Positions 53,812-63,907 of a stretch of 64,000 bases of DNA are shown here, piece by piece. The position numbers were made by a program, and so were the translations under genes. The stretch is from Acetobacter lambici. GTDB taxonomy: Bacteria; Pseudomonadota; Alphaproteobacteria; Acetobacterales; Acetobacteraceae. Location of the stretch: positions 1-64,000 of the forward strand of contig NZ_WOTD01000008.1 in NCBI RefSeq assembly GCF_011516885.1. The letters run 5' to 3'. Within the stretch, counting starts at the first letter, position 1. Every line of letters begins with the position of its first letter. Below the pieces are notes generated by a model. It made no database searches. It was not told where the DNA came from and was given only the letters and a program-made list of their open reading frames with translations.

Positions 53812-55851
53812 CTAGAGAACGCAATTGATGGTGATCTGGCCATTTTTAACAATATCCGCCAGCGACGCAGGCCGACCGAGCAAAAACCCCTGTGCCTCAT
53901 CACACCCGGCGGCATTGAGCATGCTCAACTGGTCCGTGGTCTCGATCCCTTCCGCCATAACGGGAATATCGAACGCCTTGCCCAGTGCGAGCACGGCACG
54001 CACAACCGCCTGCGTGTGCTCGCTGGTCTGGCTTGCGCCAAAAAAGGAGCGATCGATTTTTATGCGGTCAAAGGGAAAACGGCGCAGCGTGTCCAGCGAG
54101 GAATAACCCGTGCCAAAATCATCCAGCGCCAGACTGACCCCCATGTCCTTGATCTGGTGGAGCACCTGCAAGGCCCGGGCCTGATCGGCAATAATAGTCG
54201 CTTCTGTCAGTTCCAGTTCCAGCCGCTGGGGCGGTAGCCCCGTTTCCTCCAGCACATTGGCCACAATGCGCGCAATGTCCGTATGGACAAACTGCATACC
54301 CGACAGGTTGACCGCAACCTTGTAAGGCTGACGCCACTGCACGGCCTCGGCACATACGGAGCGGAGCACCCATTCCCCAATTTGCAGAATAAGGTCGCTC
54401 TCTTCAGCCAACGGAATAAAGTCATCTGGCATAATGGTGCCACGCGTGGGGTGCTGCCAGCGCACCAGTGCCTCGTAGCCCCGGATTTCCCCCGTGGCGA
54501 TCACCCTTTGCACTTGGTAGCAGATGGTCAGTTGCCCTGCCTTGACGGCCTGCCGCAGGTCTGCGGCAAGCTTACGCCGGGTGCGCACTTTTTCGTCCAT
54601 TGAGGGCTCATAAAAACACGGATGCCTGCCCGGGTCGGCTTTGGCGCGATACATGGCCAGATCGGCATTGTTGATCAGGGTTTCCTTGTCCGCCGCATGA
54701 TCCGGCCATATGGCAACACCCAGACTGGCACCGGGCAAAACCTCTGACTCTTCAAAACGGATGGGCTTGAACAGAACCTCCTCCAGCCTGAGCAAAAACC
54801 CCTTGATCTGCTCGCGCGAGGCAACGCGGCACAGGGCCAGAAACTCGTCCCCACCGGTGCGGGCAATAAATTCGCCACTGTTATCTTGCAAAAGTCCACG
54901 CAACCGCCGCCCCAGAATGCGCAGAACTTCGTCCCCCGCCCTGTGACCACGCAGGTCGTTAATTTCCTTAAACCTGTTCAGATCGATCCCGATAAGCGCC
55001 AGCCTGCCCTTATTCTCGCGCGCCCAGTCCAGTTCAAGGTCAAAACGCTGGTGGAAGTTCAGGCGGTTGGGCAGGCCTGTCAGTGTGTCGTTCAGGGCCA
55101 TGCGGCGCAGCTTTTCAACCGACTCTGCGCGCGAACTGTCATCAATCATGCCGCTGACCAGCCCCCCTCCAAGAATAAGGAAGGACATAATGGCAATGGC
55201 CAAGGCCAGTACCAGAGAATCATTGGGGCCAGACACAGCACCCGCAACCAGTGGCGTCGCCTGAACATGGTATGCCGCCATGCCAATAAAATGAACGGAC
55301 AGAACGGCAAGTGCTAGCACACCGGCCATACACGCACTTGCACGCCGCCCCGGCCGAACCCCGGCACGCACGGCCAGCACACACAGAACAATCGCCGCCA
55401 GAACCGAAATGACAAGACAGGGCACATTCCATGTCGTATGCCCCTGCACCCGGTAGGCCAGCATGCCCGTATAATGCATGGCCACAATAGACAGCCCGAC
55501 AATAACGCCCCCCGTCTCGGGCAGAAAACGGGCAAAACGACACGTTGCCAGCATAAACCCGATTGTGCTGCCAAACACCGCAATCAGGAGGGATATGCTG
55601 GTCAGCAATGGGTCAAACCGTGCGGATGTATCCCCCGCGTACCCCAGCATGGCCACAAAATGGGTGCACCAGATTGCAACGCCGCTGGAGAGGGCGGTCA
55701 AAAAAAGCCACGCATACCATTGGTTGTTTTTGGCACGCAGGGCATGCCGGAACAAAGACGCGGTAACCGCTGAACCACAGAAGCACAGCAAAGCGGCCAC
55801 ACAGACCAGCCCGAGGTCATGCTGGCCAAGAATGCACCGTACAACCATCAT
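53812..55851 (-). CDS. MHYT-GGDEF-EAL membrane protein (c-di-GMP turnover)
   Basis: A 679-residue protein. Its N-terminal seven-TM MHYT sensor (about 1-230) has three motif copies, WCTHFVAML, MHYTGMLAY and HFIGMAAYH, thought to bind copper or sense gases. A GGDEF domain (about 255-410) has an intact RTGGDEFLAL active site, and an EAL domain (about 425-670) has YEALVRW and DDFGTGYSSL. Both synthesis and hydrolysis sites look complete, so net activity is unpredictable. It is a single gene with an AT-rich upstream region and a palindrome 20 bases before the start. Confidence 0.92.
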   Translation of the reverse strand: MMVVRCILGQHDLGLVCVAALLCFCGSAVTASLFRHALRAKNNQWYAWLFLTALSSGVAIWCTHFVAMLGYAGDTSARFDPLLTSISLLIAVFGSTIGFMLATCRFARFLPETGGVIVGLSIVAMHYTGMLAYRVQGHTTWNVPCLVISVLAAIVLCVLAVRAGVRPGRRASACMAGVLALAVLSVHFIGMAAYHVQATPLVAGAVSGPNDSLVLALAIAIMSFLILGGGLVSGMIDDSSRAESVEKLRRMALNDTLTGLPNRLNFHQRFDLELDWARENKGRLALIGIDLNRFKEINDLRGHRAGDEVLRILGRRLRGLLQDNSGEFIARTGGDEFLALCRVASREQIKGFLLRLEEVLFKPIRFEESEVLPGASLGVAIWPDHAADKETLINNADLAMYRAKADPGRHPCFYEPSMDEKVRTRRKLAADLRQAVKAGQLTICYQVQRVIATGEIRGYEALVRWQHPTRGTIMPDDFIPLAEESDLILQIGEWVLRSVCAEAVQWRQPYKVAVNLSGMQFVHTDIARIVANVLEETGLPPQRLELELTEATIIADQARALQVLHQIKDMGVSLALDDFGTGYSSLDTLRRFPFDRIKIDRSFFGASQTSEHTQAVVRAVLALGKAFDIPVMAEGIETTDQLSMLNAAGCDEAQGFLLGRPASLADIVKNGQITINCVL

Positions 55852-55870
55852 CTGACGCGCGCCCCATTGT

Positions 55871-55882
55871 TCAATATATTGA
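55871..55882. promoter_or_regulatory. 12-bp perfect palindrome just upstream of the MHYT-GGDEF-EAL gene
   Basis: TCAATATATTGA is self-complementary. It lies about 20 bases before the start codon of the cyclic-di-GMP protein and is flanked by partly symmetric TTGT/ACAA. The position suits a repressor site overlapping the transcription start, but AT-rich spacers give such palindromes by chance. Confidence 0.35.
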
Positions 55883-56029
55883 AAACAAGATACATTTTAA
55901 AAATCTACTTCAATAAATCCAAAACCAACCAAAAACGCGCCGTAACAAACACGATAGTATGCAACATTATTCAGAACATTCTTTTTAAAAATCAAACACT
56001 CTATTTCCGCCTTTTGAAAATGATTTTTC

Positions 56030-56683
56030 TCACACCGTCATCATGACAATCCTGTGTAGCCACGCAACCCCTTCCTGCGTGGGAACTGCATGTACTTCCG
56101 CCCCCCGAAAAGAGCAGATGGCCTGCCCGGCCTCCGTATCCAGCATCAGGCCCATAACGGGTTCCCGCCCGGAGCCATGCATCAAAACCCTGTCCCCCAC
56201 ACGCAGGGGGAGCGAGGGCACCACAACAACCGACCCGCCATCACGCGCAACCGGCTCCATGCCATCGGTATCTACCCGCACAATGTAGGCGTCGGGTTCA
56301 GCCCCCCACAGGCCGGGAGAGGCTTCCCTCTCCCACAGCGGGCCGCAGGGCAGACCCTGCGGATCAAACACCCCGTCCTGCTCCAGCATGGAATATGGGA
56401 GAGCACGCAGCATGCCCGCCCCCGCACGCAATGGCGCGTGGCTTATGCCCTCCCCCCCAACATACCCGGCAAAAACCGCCAGTGGCACCTGCAGAACATC
56501 CAGCACGCGCAATAGGGTTGGCAGGGAGGGCCAGCGCATGGCCCCACTTGGCCCCACTCTGCGCGAAGGATTAAGGGCGGTGGCATCCAACCCTGCCGCC
56601 CGCGCAAGAGCCGAGGGGGTAAACCCCCGCTCGCGCGCAAGGCCGTCCAGCGTATGCCAGACCATATGTGCCTGCGGGATCAT
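56030..56683 (-). CDS. XRE-type regulator with S24/LexA-like domain lacking the catalytic pair
   Basis: A 217-residue protein. An N-terminal helix-turn-helix (about 8-72, FTPSALARAAGLDATALNP, then SLPTLLRVLDVL) precedes an S24-type C-terminal domain (about 125-215). In cleavable repressors the domain carries GDSM and a downstream catalytic lysine. Here the serine position is glycine (VDTDGMEP, G141) and the lysine position reads VMGL (M177). It should therefore bind DNA and dimerise without self-cleavage. Its start overlaps the stop of the small upstream gene. Confidence 0.75.
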   Translation of the reverse strand: MIPQAHMVWHTLDGLARERGFTPSALARAAGLDATALNPSRRVGPSGAMRWPSLPTLLRVLDVLQVPLAVFAGYVGGEGISHAPLRAGAGMLRALPYSMLEQDGVFDPQGLPCGPLWEREASPGLWGAEPDAYIVRVDTDGMEPVARDGGSVVVVPSLPLRVGDRVLMHGSGREPVMGLMLDTEAGQAICSFRGAEVHAVPTQEGVAWLHRIVMMTV

Positions 56684-56973
56684 GACCGCGAAGGATGAGG
56701 AGGAAGGACCGACGCGGGTTCACTCGTCTGCTTCAACACTTCATGCGTGTGGCGGGCGAGTCCTACGTCTGTTGCCACAAAACGTTCCTGAGTATTGCGC
56801 CCTGCCAGTCCCATGCGTTCGAGCCGCTCAAGGCAGGGGTCATCCTTCAGGCCACCAGGGCGCCCGCCCGGCCCTGCGAGGTAGAGCCTGTGCAGGGCGG
56901 AGCGGCAGCATGTCTCCAGATAAGGTTCTTTCCACATTCCAAGCAGGATCACCGATCCCGCATGGAACTGCAA
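56680..56973 (-). CDS. Small protein (97 aa) coupled to the S24-like regulator, unknown function
   Basis: The 97-residue frame ends four bases inside the regulator start (ATGA). It contains a Cys pair (ETCCRSALHRLY) and a helical stretch (DPCLERLERMGLAGRNTQERFVATDVGLARHTHEVL). That stretch has the rhythm of a winged helix: helix, GL turn, RF/T strand, then a helix ending RHxxEVL. The start may be the TTG at 56973 (GGGAG six bases upstream) or the ATG at 56937. It begins only 28 bases after the glucose dehydrogenase stop. The family is not recognised. Confidence 0.6.
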   Translation of the reverse strand: MQFHAGSVILLGMWKEPYLETCCRSALHRLYLAGPGGRPGGLKDDPCLERLERMGLAGRNTQERFVATDVGLARHTHEVLKQTSEPASVLPPHPSRS

Positions 56974-57001
56974 GACTTACTCCCGTAGCGCCCACCCGTT
57001 A

Positions 57002-59431
57002 TCAATGGGTGGCTTCGGGCAGGGCGTAAGCCACAATGTAATCCCCCTCCTTGGTACCAAAGGAGTCATGCCCCCCATCCACCGTAACAACATACTGGCG
57101 GCCATTGGCCTCATACGTCATGGGGGTGGACTGGCCACCTGCGGGCAGGCGGTCCTCCCATAGTACCTTGCCGGTCGTTACGTCATACGCACGGATGTAA
57201 TAATCGGCTGTGGAGGTCAGGAACGCCACGCCACCCGCTGTAATAATTGGCCCGCCAAGGGAGGGAATACCAACCTTGAAGCCAAATGGCAGGGGGGAAC
57301 TGTCCCGCGTTGTACCGTTGCGGTGCTGCCAGATAATGCTGTTGGTCTTCAGATCCACCCCAGCCACATACCCCCAACCCGGCTGTTTGCAGGGAATACC
57401 AAGAGGGGAGAGGAACGGATTAAGCTCCACCCCGAATGGCGTGCCATACTGGGGCTGCAACCCGTTCTCCCCCCCCGCAGCGGCGGGGTCATGCGTGTTT
57501 GGCGGCACCACCTGATTCTCGGTCGGGCGCGGCACAAGGCGGGAGACAAACGGAATGGCAATAGGGTTAGCAAACGCCACCTGCCGCACGGGGTCCACGG
57601 CCAGACCGCCCCATTCAAACATGCCCAGATTACCAGGGAACACCAGCGTGCCCTGCACGGAGGGCGGGGTAAACGGCCCTTCGTAACGCAGTTTTTTAAA
57701 CATGATCCGGCACACAAGCTGGTCCAACATGGTGGCGCCCCACATATCCCGATCCGTCAGATTGTTCTTGGGCCGGAAAGTCAGCTGCGAAAACGGCTGG
57801 GTGGGGGAAACATGGTCACCCACCGCAGCACCCTGCGGCACAGCCTGCTCGGGAGCGGGCACCAGAAGCTGACCGTTCCGGCGGTCGAGCACAAAAATAT
57901 TGCCTGTTTTGGCTGGCGCGTACAACGCGGGCACAACCGTGCCATCCTCCTGCCGGAAGTCGATCAGGCTGGGCTGGGCTGGCACATCCATGTCCCACAG
58001 GTCATGGTGTACGGTCTGGTAAAACCAGACTTTATGCCCCGTGTTCGCATCCAGCGCCAGAATGCCCGATGCGTAGCGTTCCTGTATATCCGTGCGCTTG
58101 CCACCCCAGATATCTGGCGTTGCCACACCTGTGGGAATGTAGATCAGACCCAGCTTGGCGTCATAGGACGAGACAATCCATGAGTTGGGCGAATTGGGTG
58201 TGTACTGGTGCGTCTCGGACGGCAACTCGTTAGGGTCCGGGTTCCCCGGATCAAACGCCCAGACCAGTTTGCCGCTATACAGGTCATATGCCCGCGTAAC
58301 GCCTGATGGCTCATGCGTGGAGTAGTTATCCGTCACCGCGCCAGAGATAATCACCAGCCTGCCCGTGACCACCGGGGGCGATGTTGGCTCGTAAAAACCC
58401 AAAGTGCGCATGGGCATGCCATCGGTCAGGTCCACAACGCCCTTGTTGCCAAAAGCCGGACAGGTCAGACCAGTTTTGGCATCCAGCGCTACCAGCCGTC
58501 CATCATTGGTCGGCAAAAAGATGCGTTCCGCGCATGCCGCAGGCACAGCCGTAGGCGTGGCAGTGGCGGGCTCCCCGGCGGCGGCCTCCGCCACAAGCGC
58601 GGGGGTCGCTGCGTAAGATACACCACGGCAGGTCAGGTGCTGGAAAGTCGGATTAACCACCAGTTTGGGGTCAAAGCGCCAGATCTGCCTGCCTGTTGCC
58701 GCATCCAGCGCAAAGACGATCTGATGGGGCGAACACACATACAGCGTGTTGCCAATTTTGATCGGTGTTGCCTCATCCGTGGTTTCCGCCGGATCATCGG
58801 GACCATGCAGATCGTGGGTTCTGAATGTCCAGGCCACTTTGAGCCTATCCACATTCCCTGTCGTAATCTGGTTTAGGGGGGAATAACGATCCCCTGCCTG
58901 TGTGCGCCCATATGCGGGCCAGTCCTGCGCGGGCACAGCGGCGGCATCTCCGGGGAGTTGCATTCCCGCATAAACAGCCTGCGCACGGGGCAGCACACCC
59001 GCTACATCCTGCGGGTCCTGTGTAAGCGCGTAGCCATACAGCCCCACCCCGGCCAGAATAACCGCAGCAAGGGGTGTACGATTCCAAAAGGATACGGGCC
59101 TTAACGCACCAGAAACAAAAGGTAGCAGCAGCCACAGGCCCAGAGGCAGCACCACATCCCCCCGGGGAGCCAGCGCCCAGAAGTCAAACCCTGCCTCGGC
59201 CACGGACCAGACCAGCGTGCCCGCAGCCACAACCGCGTAAAGCCACAAAGCTTCGCGCCGCTGCGCCCAGAGCAGCAGACCCGTGCCCATAAGGCCCAGA
59301 CCGCACACAACATAAAAAACGGAGCCACCCAGTACGGCCAGCCAGCCCCCTCCTCCAGCCAGAACAAAGCCAAGCACGATACAGATCAATGCCGTGATTT
59401 TTGACAGACTATGGGAACGGCCCCCTTGCAT
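57002..59431 (-). CDS. gcd: Membrane-bound PQQ-dependent glucose dehydrogenase
   Basis: The 809-residue quinoprotein oxidises D-glucose to gluconolactone on the periplasmic side and passes electrons to ubiquinone. Five N-terminal TM segments (about 8-145) anchor an eight-bladed PQQ propeller that begins DWPAYGRTQAGDRYSPLNQIT. Typical blade motifs are seen (GRQIWRFDPKLV, PPVVTGRLVIISGAV, GTLVFPGNLGMFEWGG). The ATG at 59431 has an AAGGAG site, and the length matches the family (about 800). A 6-bp GC hairpin overlaps the stop codon (56992-57012). A TATAAT element lies at 59527-59532. PQQ synthesis genes are not in the window. Confidence 0.94.
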   Translation of the reverse strand: MQGGRSHSLSKITALICIVLGFVLAGGGGWLAVLGGSVFYVVCGLGLMGTGLLLWAQRREALWLYAVVAAGTLVWSVAEAGFDFWALAPRGDVVLPLGLWLLLPFVSGALRPVSFWNRTPLAAVILAGVGLYGYALTQDPQDVAGVLPRAQAVYAGMQLPGDAAAVPAQDWPAYGRTQAGDRYSPLNQITTGNVDRLKVAWTFRTHDLHGPDDPAETTDEATPIKIGNTLYVCSPHQIVFALDAATGRQIWRFDPKLVVNPTFQHLTCRGVSYAATPALVAEAAAGEPATATPTAVPAACAERIFLPTNDGRLVALDAKTGLTCPAFGNKGVVDLTDGMPMRTLGFYEPTSPPVVTGRLVIISGAVTDNYSTHEPSGVTRAYDLYSGKLVWAFDPGNPDPNELPSETHQYTPNSPNSWIVSSYDAKLGLIYIPTGVATPDIWGGKRTDIQERYASGILALDANTGHKVWFYQTVHHDLWDMDVPAQPSLIDFRQEDGTVVPALYAPAKTGNIFVLDRRNGQLLVPAPEQAVPQGAAVGDHVSPTQPFSQLTFRPKNNLTDRDMWGATMLDQLVCRIMFKKLRYEGPFTPPSVQGTLVFPGNLGMFEWGGLAVDPVRQVAFANPIAIPFVSRLVPRPTENQVVPPNTHDPAAAGGENGLQPQYGTPFGVELNPFLSPLGIPCKQPGWGYVAGVDLKTNSIIWQHRNGTTRDSSPLPFGFKVGIPSLGGPIITAGGVAFLTSTADYYIRAYDVTTGKVLWEDRLPAGGQSTPMTYEANGRQYVVTVDGGHDSFGTKEGDYIVAYALPEATH

Positions 59432-59571
59432 GACCGGCACTCTCCTTATGTTGCAGAAAGCCATTCTATTGTTTGGGAACGGTCATTCGAGAGTTAATCA
59501 ATGTTATTTACGAACAAATATACCATATTATAATCGAAAAATGAATAAGTTTTCATTTCAGAATATCTCAT

Positions 59572-59602
59572 AAAAAAACGCGGCCCCTAGAAGAGGGCCG
59601 CG
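59572..59602 (-). terminator. Intrinsic terminator after glnA
   Basis: Reading on the minus strand, the stem CGCGGCCC / GGGCCGCG is followed by T7. It lies about 40 bases beyond the glnA stop and separates glnB-glnA from the glucose dehydrogenase gene. Confidence 0.88.
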
Positions 59603-59641
59603 CCTTTATCATCCACATACTCAGCCCCTAGGGGCGGGGTA

Positions 59642-61087
59642 TTAGACGGAGTAGTACATTTCGAACTCAACCGGGTGCGGCGTGTGTTCAAAGCGGTACA
59701 CATCATTCCATTTAAGGGTGATGTAGCTTTCAATCTGGTCTTTGGTGAACACGCCACCAGCAAGCAGGAACTCGTGATCAGCAGTCAGAGCTTCCAGCGC
59801 TTCACGCAGGGAGCCAGCAACTGTCGGGATCTGCTTCAGTTCTTCGGGCGGCAGGTCGTACAGATCCTTGTCCATGGCATCGCCAGGGTGGATCTTGTTC
59901 TTGATACCGTCCAGACCCGCCATCAGCATTGCGGAGAATGCCAGATAGGGGTTTGCCGTGGGGTCGGGGAAGCGCACTTCAACGCGCTTTGCCTTCGGGC
60001 TGGTTGCGTACGGAATACGGCACGAAGCAGAACGGTTGCGGGCGGAATAAGCCAGCAGCACGGGTGCTTCAAAGCCCGGAATCAGACGCTTGTAGGAGTT
60101 GGTGGACGGGTTGGTAAAGGCGTTCAGAGCCTTGGCGTGCTTGATGATCCCGCCGATGTAATACAGCGCCGTATCGGACAGGTCCGCATAACCATTGCCA
60201 GCAAAGGTGGACTTGCCGTCTTTCCAGATGGACTGATGGACATGCATGCCCGAGCCGTTATCGCCAAAAATCGGCTTCGGCATAAACGTGGCGGTCTTGC
60301 CATAGGAGTGCGCCACGTTGTGCACACAGTATTTGTAGATCTGCATGAAGTCAGCGGAGCGGACCAGCGTTTCAAACTTGGTGCCAAGTTCATGCTGGGA
60401 CTGCGCCACTTCATGGTGGTGCTTTTCAATGGCCAGGCCCATTTCGCCCATTGTTGCCAGCATTTCAGCGCGCAGGTCGCTTTCGCTGTCAACTGGCGCC
60501 ACGGGGAAGTAACCACCCTTAACACCCGGACGGTGGCCCATGTTGCCTTCGGGGTAGTCCTTCAGGGACGCGTCGGGGCCTTCAATACTGTCAAGCTGGT
60601 AGGTGCCATAGTTGGGGCCCGTGCCGAACTGGACGTTATCGAAAATGAAGAACTCGGCTTCGGGGCCAAAAAAGGCCGTGTCACCCAGACCGGAGGACTT
60701 CAGATACTGCTCGGCCAGCTTGGCGGTGGAGCGCGGGTCGCGGTTATAGGGCTGCCCGGTGGACGGCTCGATAATATCGCAGAACAGGATAAGCTGCGGA
60801 CGGGCGGAAAACGGGTCCATAACAGCCGACGTGGGGTCGGGCAGCAGAACCATGTCGCTTTCGTTAATGGCTTTCCACCCTGCGATGGAAGACCCGTCGA
60901 ACATAAAGCCGTCGGTAAAGCTGTCTTCCTCAATGGTGCTGACGTGCTGGCACGTGTGCTGCCACTTGCCGTGCGTGTCCGTAAACCGCAGGTCAACCAG
61001 TTCGACCGAATGTTCCTGAATCAGGTCAAAAACCTTGGCAATTGCAGCAGCCTTGCTGTCGCCCGCCGAAGCTGTTTTCTTCACCAT
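59642..61087 (-). CDS. glnA: Glutamine synthetase type I
   Basis: A 481-residue dodecameric enzyme making glutamine from glutamate and ammonia. The N-terminal beta-grasp ([16 protein letters not shown], then [21 protein letters not shown]) and catalytic segments ([29 protein letters not shown]) are intact. The adenylylation tyrosine is in [13 protein letters not shown], indicating GlnE control. The ATG at 61087 matches the family start. It lies 102 bases after glnB, and a terminator ends the pair. Confidence 0.97.
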   Translation of the reverse strand: MVKKTASAGDSKAAAIAKVFDLIQEHSVELVDLRFTDTHGKWQHTCQHVSTIEEDSFTDGFMFDGSSIAGWKAINESDMVLLPDPTSAVMDPFSARPQLILFCDIIEPSTGQPYNRDPRSTAKLAEQYLKSSGLGDTAFFGPEAEFFIFDNVQFGTGPNYGTYQLDSIEGPDASLKDYPEGNMGHRPGVKGGYFPVAPVDSESDLRAEMLATMGEMGLAIEKHHHEVAQSQHELGTKFETLVRSADFMQIYKYCVHNVAHSYGKTATFMPKPIFGDNGSGMHVHQSIWKDGKSTFAGNGYADLSDTALYYIGGIIKHAKALNAFTNPSTNSYKRLIPGFEAPVLLAYSARNRSASCRIPYATSPKAKRVEVRFPDPTANPYLAFSAMLMAGLDGIKNKIHPGDAMDKDLYDLPPEELKQIPTVAGSLREALEALTADHEFLLAGGVFTKDQIESYITLKWNDVYRFEHTPHPVEFEMYYSV

Positions 61088-61189
61088 GCTCTCTTCACCT
61101 AAAAAGCCTGTTGTGTTCCGCACCCTGCGGAAACATGCTGTGGAATTGTGGAGCCCGCCTTGCCCGATCCTGCTGGCATGCAGCAAAAA

Positions 61190-61537
<348 letters not shown>

Positions 61538-61769
61538 TCAACACACCGTTGCTGGACCCACATGGGGGCCTGTACTCTCTTGTTCTTTTGCCTGACCCGT
61601 TACAAACCTCAGGCACCAGACCCGAACACACTTGCACGGCTTGACCCGTCGGGCAATCGGGTAGATGCGAATTTGTATCGGTAAAGCATTAAACTCAGGT
61701 TTCACCCCGACCGTTTCGGTTCCGTCTCCTTCTTTCTTCTTTTCCGCCTGCCGGGCAAGGGAATTTGCA

Positions 61770-62930
61770 ATGACAAAAGCATTTAACAGCCAACTTGCCG
61801 CTCTCCCTGTCACAATTTTTACGGTTATGTCCGCACTGGCCCGCCAGCACGACGCTGTTAATCTGGGGCAGGGTTTTCCTGACCAGGAAGGCCCGCAGGA
61901 CATGATTCGCCTTGCCGCCGATGCCCTGCTTGACGGACAGAACCAGTATGCGCCCCTAACAGGACTGCCCGAGCTGCGCACGGCGGTGGCACAGGCCAAT
62001 CTGCGTTTTCAGGGCATTACGGTGGATGCCGATTCGGAAATCGTCGTCACATCCGGCGCGACCGAGGCACTGGCCGCATCCCTTATGGCGCTGATCGAGC
62101 CGGGGGATGAGGTCGTGCTGATGGAACCCCTATACGACACCTATCTGCCCGTTATCCGCCAGTTGGGGGGCATTCCACGCATTGTGCGGCTGGAAGCGCC
62201 GGACTGGGCATTACCAAGGCACGCACTGGCCAATGCCTTTTCCGCCCGCACCAAGGCGATCATCCTCAACTCCCCCATGAACCCGACCGGCAAGGTGTTC
62301 ACAGCCGACGAACTGGCTTTTATCGCCTCACTCGTGCAGCAGCACGACACATTCGCCATCTGCGATGAGGTTTATGAGCATCTGGTGTTCAATACGCCCC
62401 ATATCTCCCTCATGTCCCTGCCCGGCATGCGCGAACGCTGCGTGCGTATTGGCAGCGCAGGCAAAAGCTTTTCCCTGACCGGCTGGAAGGTGGGGTACGT
62501 CACAGCCCCTGCCCCATTGGCTAGCGTTGTGGCCAAGGCCCACCAGAACCTTGTGTTTGCAACCGCTCCCAACCTGCAACGTGCCGTAGCCTTTGGCCTG
62601 AACAAGGATACGGACTATTTTGCCACCCTTGCGCAAAGCATGGCCACGCAGGGCACCATCCTTGCCTCCGGCCTGCAACGGCTGGGCTTTAACGTACTGC
62701 CTTATCAGGGCAGCTACTTTGTTATGGCCGACATTACCCCTCTGGCTAACGGGCTGGACGACGTGGCGTTTACGCGCCTGCTTACGGAACAGGCCCGCGT
62801 AACAGCCATTCCCGCCTCCGCGTTTTATGATACCAACCCGCCACGCAACCTGATCCGCTTTGCCTTTTGCAAACGCCCCGAAGTGTTGATAGAAGCCCTG
62901 AACCGGCTGGAAGCATGGAAAACCCGGTAA
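61770..62930 (+). CDS. PLP-dependent aminotransferase, class I/II (methionine/kynurenine type)
   Basis: A 386-residue fold-type I aminotransferase. Seen are the start region FTVMSALARQHDAVNLGQGFPDQEGP, SGATEALAASLMAL, NSPMNPTGKVF, CDEVYEHLVF, and the PLP lysine in SAGKSFSLTGWKVGY. The C-terminal RFAFCK holds the carboxylate-binding arginine. The NLGQGFPDxEGP opening is shared with YbdL-type methionine and kynurenine aminotransferases; exact substrate unknown. The ATG at 61770 has an AAGGGA site. It is divergent from glnB. Confidence 0.88.
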   Translation: MTKAFNSQLAALPVTIFTVMSALARQHDAVNLGQGFPDQEGPQDMIRLAADALLDGQNQYAPLTGLPELRTAVAQANLRFQGITVDADSEIVVTSGATEALAASLMALIEPGDEVVLMEPLYDTYLPVIRQLGGIPRIVRLEAPDWALPRHALANAFSARTKAIILNSPMNPTGKVFTADELAFIASLVQQHDTFAICDEVYEHLVFNTPHISLMSLPGMRERCVRIGSAGKSFSLTGWKVGYVTAPAPLASVVAKAHQNLVFATAPNLQRAVAFGLNKDTDYFATLAQSMATQGTILASGLQRLGFNVLPYQGSYFVMADITPLANGLDDVAFTRLLTEQARVTAIPASAFYDTNPPRNLIRFAFCKRPEVLIEALNRLEAWKTR

Positions 62931-62964
62931 GACGGTTTTTTCCACCCATTGCGCAATTATCCAA

Positions 62965-62993
62965 TTGACGGACCACACTCTTTTCTCTAAACG
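62965..62993 (+). promoter_or_regulatory. Sigma-70-type promoter of tRNA-His
   Basis: TTGACG and TAAACG are spaced by exactly 17 bases. The first tRNA base follows about 16 bases after the -10 element, leaving only a short leader, as expected for a tRNA gene. Confidence 0.6.
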
Positions 62994-63008
62994 TCCGCTT
63001 GCTGTGCG

Positions 63009-63085
63009 GCGGACGTAGCTCAGCTGGTAGAGCGCCGGTTTGTGGTACCGGTGGTCGCGGGTTCAAGTCCCGTCGTTCGCCCCAG
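63009..63085 (+). tRNA. tRNA-His (anticodon GTG)
   Basis: The cloverleaf is complete. The 7-bp acceptor stem GCGGACG/CGTTCGC (one G-T pair) carries an extra 5' G at 63009 facing discriminator C63082, the histidine identity pair. The D arm is GCTC AGCTGGTA GAGC, the anticodon stem is CCGGT/ACCGG with loop TTGTGGT (GTG), and the T loop is TTCAAGT. CCA is encoded at 63083-63085. Confidence 0.97.
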
Positions 63086-63297
63086 CATATATTCCCAGTA
63101 AAATTAAACCACTCACGCACTCAGGCATCACCTGATGTCTTTTTGCGTCATGTGGGCCAGTTACACCTCAATGGCTCGGCAATGCCCTGCGCAAACACAG
63201 GCGCTTGGGCAAAAAAGCACAGCTAACGCGCTGGCTCAGGCCAGAATCCCTCCATGATGTGTTTTCCAACACGGCGGCAATGGCATAAGACCATATA

Positions 63298-63735
63298 ATG
63301 CAAAGCCCGTTGCCCCCCATAAGCCTGCTCGCGCTGGTCCTGCTCCCCGCCTGTGCAGCCACTGCGCCGCTACCCAACACACCACCGGCGGAATCCGCAT
63401 TATACCATGCCAAACAGGCCTGTCTGGACACCTACCAGACCCGCCCTGGAGAGGTGGCGGAAGATAATATGAGCAAGCTGATGAGCTGCCTTGCCAGAGC
63501 CACGCAAAAATATGGACGGCAGGCTTATGGCCCCTATGCCCCCATTTATATGGAAGGTGCTTCCAAGGGGGTGGAAGCCGCCCAGCACCTGCGCGAAGGG
63601 CTGTATACCCCCGACCAGTTCGGGAGCGAGATCGGGCTGATTCAGGAGCAGGAGAACTCGGCTCTTGTGCAAAAAAAAGCACAGATGACCGCACCCATGG
63701 ACCCTATTTTACAGTCGGTGCCCCCCACACGTTAG
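63298..63735 (+). CDS. Lipoprotein of unknown function (145 aa)
   Basis: A lipobox LPAC with cysteine 19 follows a hydrophobic signal segment (ISLLALVLL). The mature part has a Pro/Thr/Ala linker, then two helical stretches (ESALYHAKQACLDTYQTRPGE, NMSKLMSCLARATQKYG). Two further cysteines (C43 and C64) could form a disulfide. The C-terminus is Gln/Lys-rich. No family is recognised. The upstream 210 bases hold no other gene. Confidence 0.7.
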   Translation: MQSPLPPISLLALVLLPACAATAPLPNTPPAESALYHAKQACLDTYQTRPGEVAEDNMSKLMSCLARATQKYGRQAYGPYAPIYMEGASKGVEAAQHLREGLYTPDQFGSEIGLIQEQENSALVQKKAQMTAPMDPILQSVPPTR

Positions 63736-63907
63736 CGCACGCAACTCCATAAGGGTGTAAGGCGCGACCTCCAGCCCACCATACTCCCTTTGCCCCACCT
63801 GACCGGAATGTGATGGGCAGGGCACGGCCTGCATAAACTGGCCTGTTTCCGCCAGATATCCACACAAAACCGACCATTCCTGTCCCGAATGTGAACTGCC
63901 GGGCTGT

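Noticed and set aside
59675-61102. 475-codon plus-strand frame opposite glnA
   Set aside because: An antisense shadow of glutamine synthetase, whose full set of motifs is on the minus strand.
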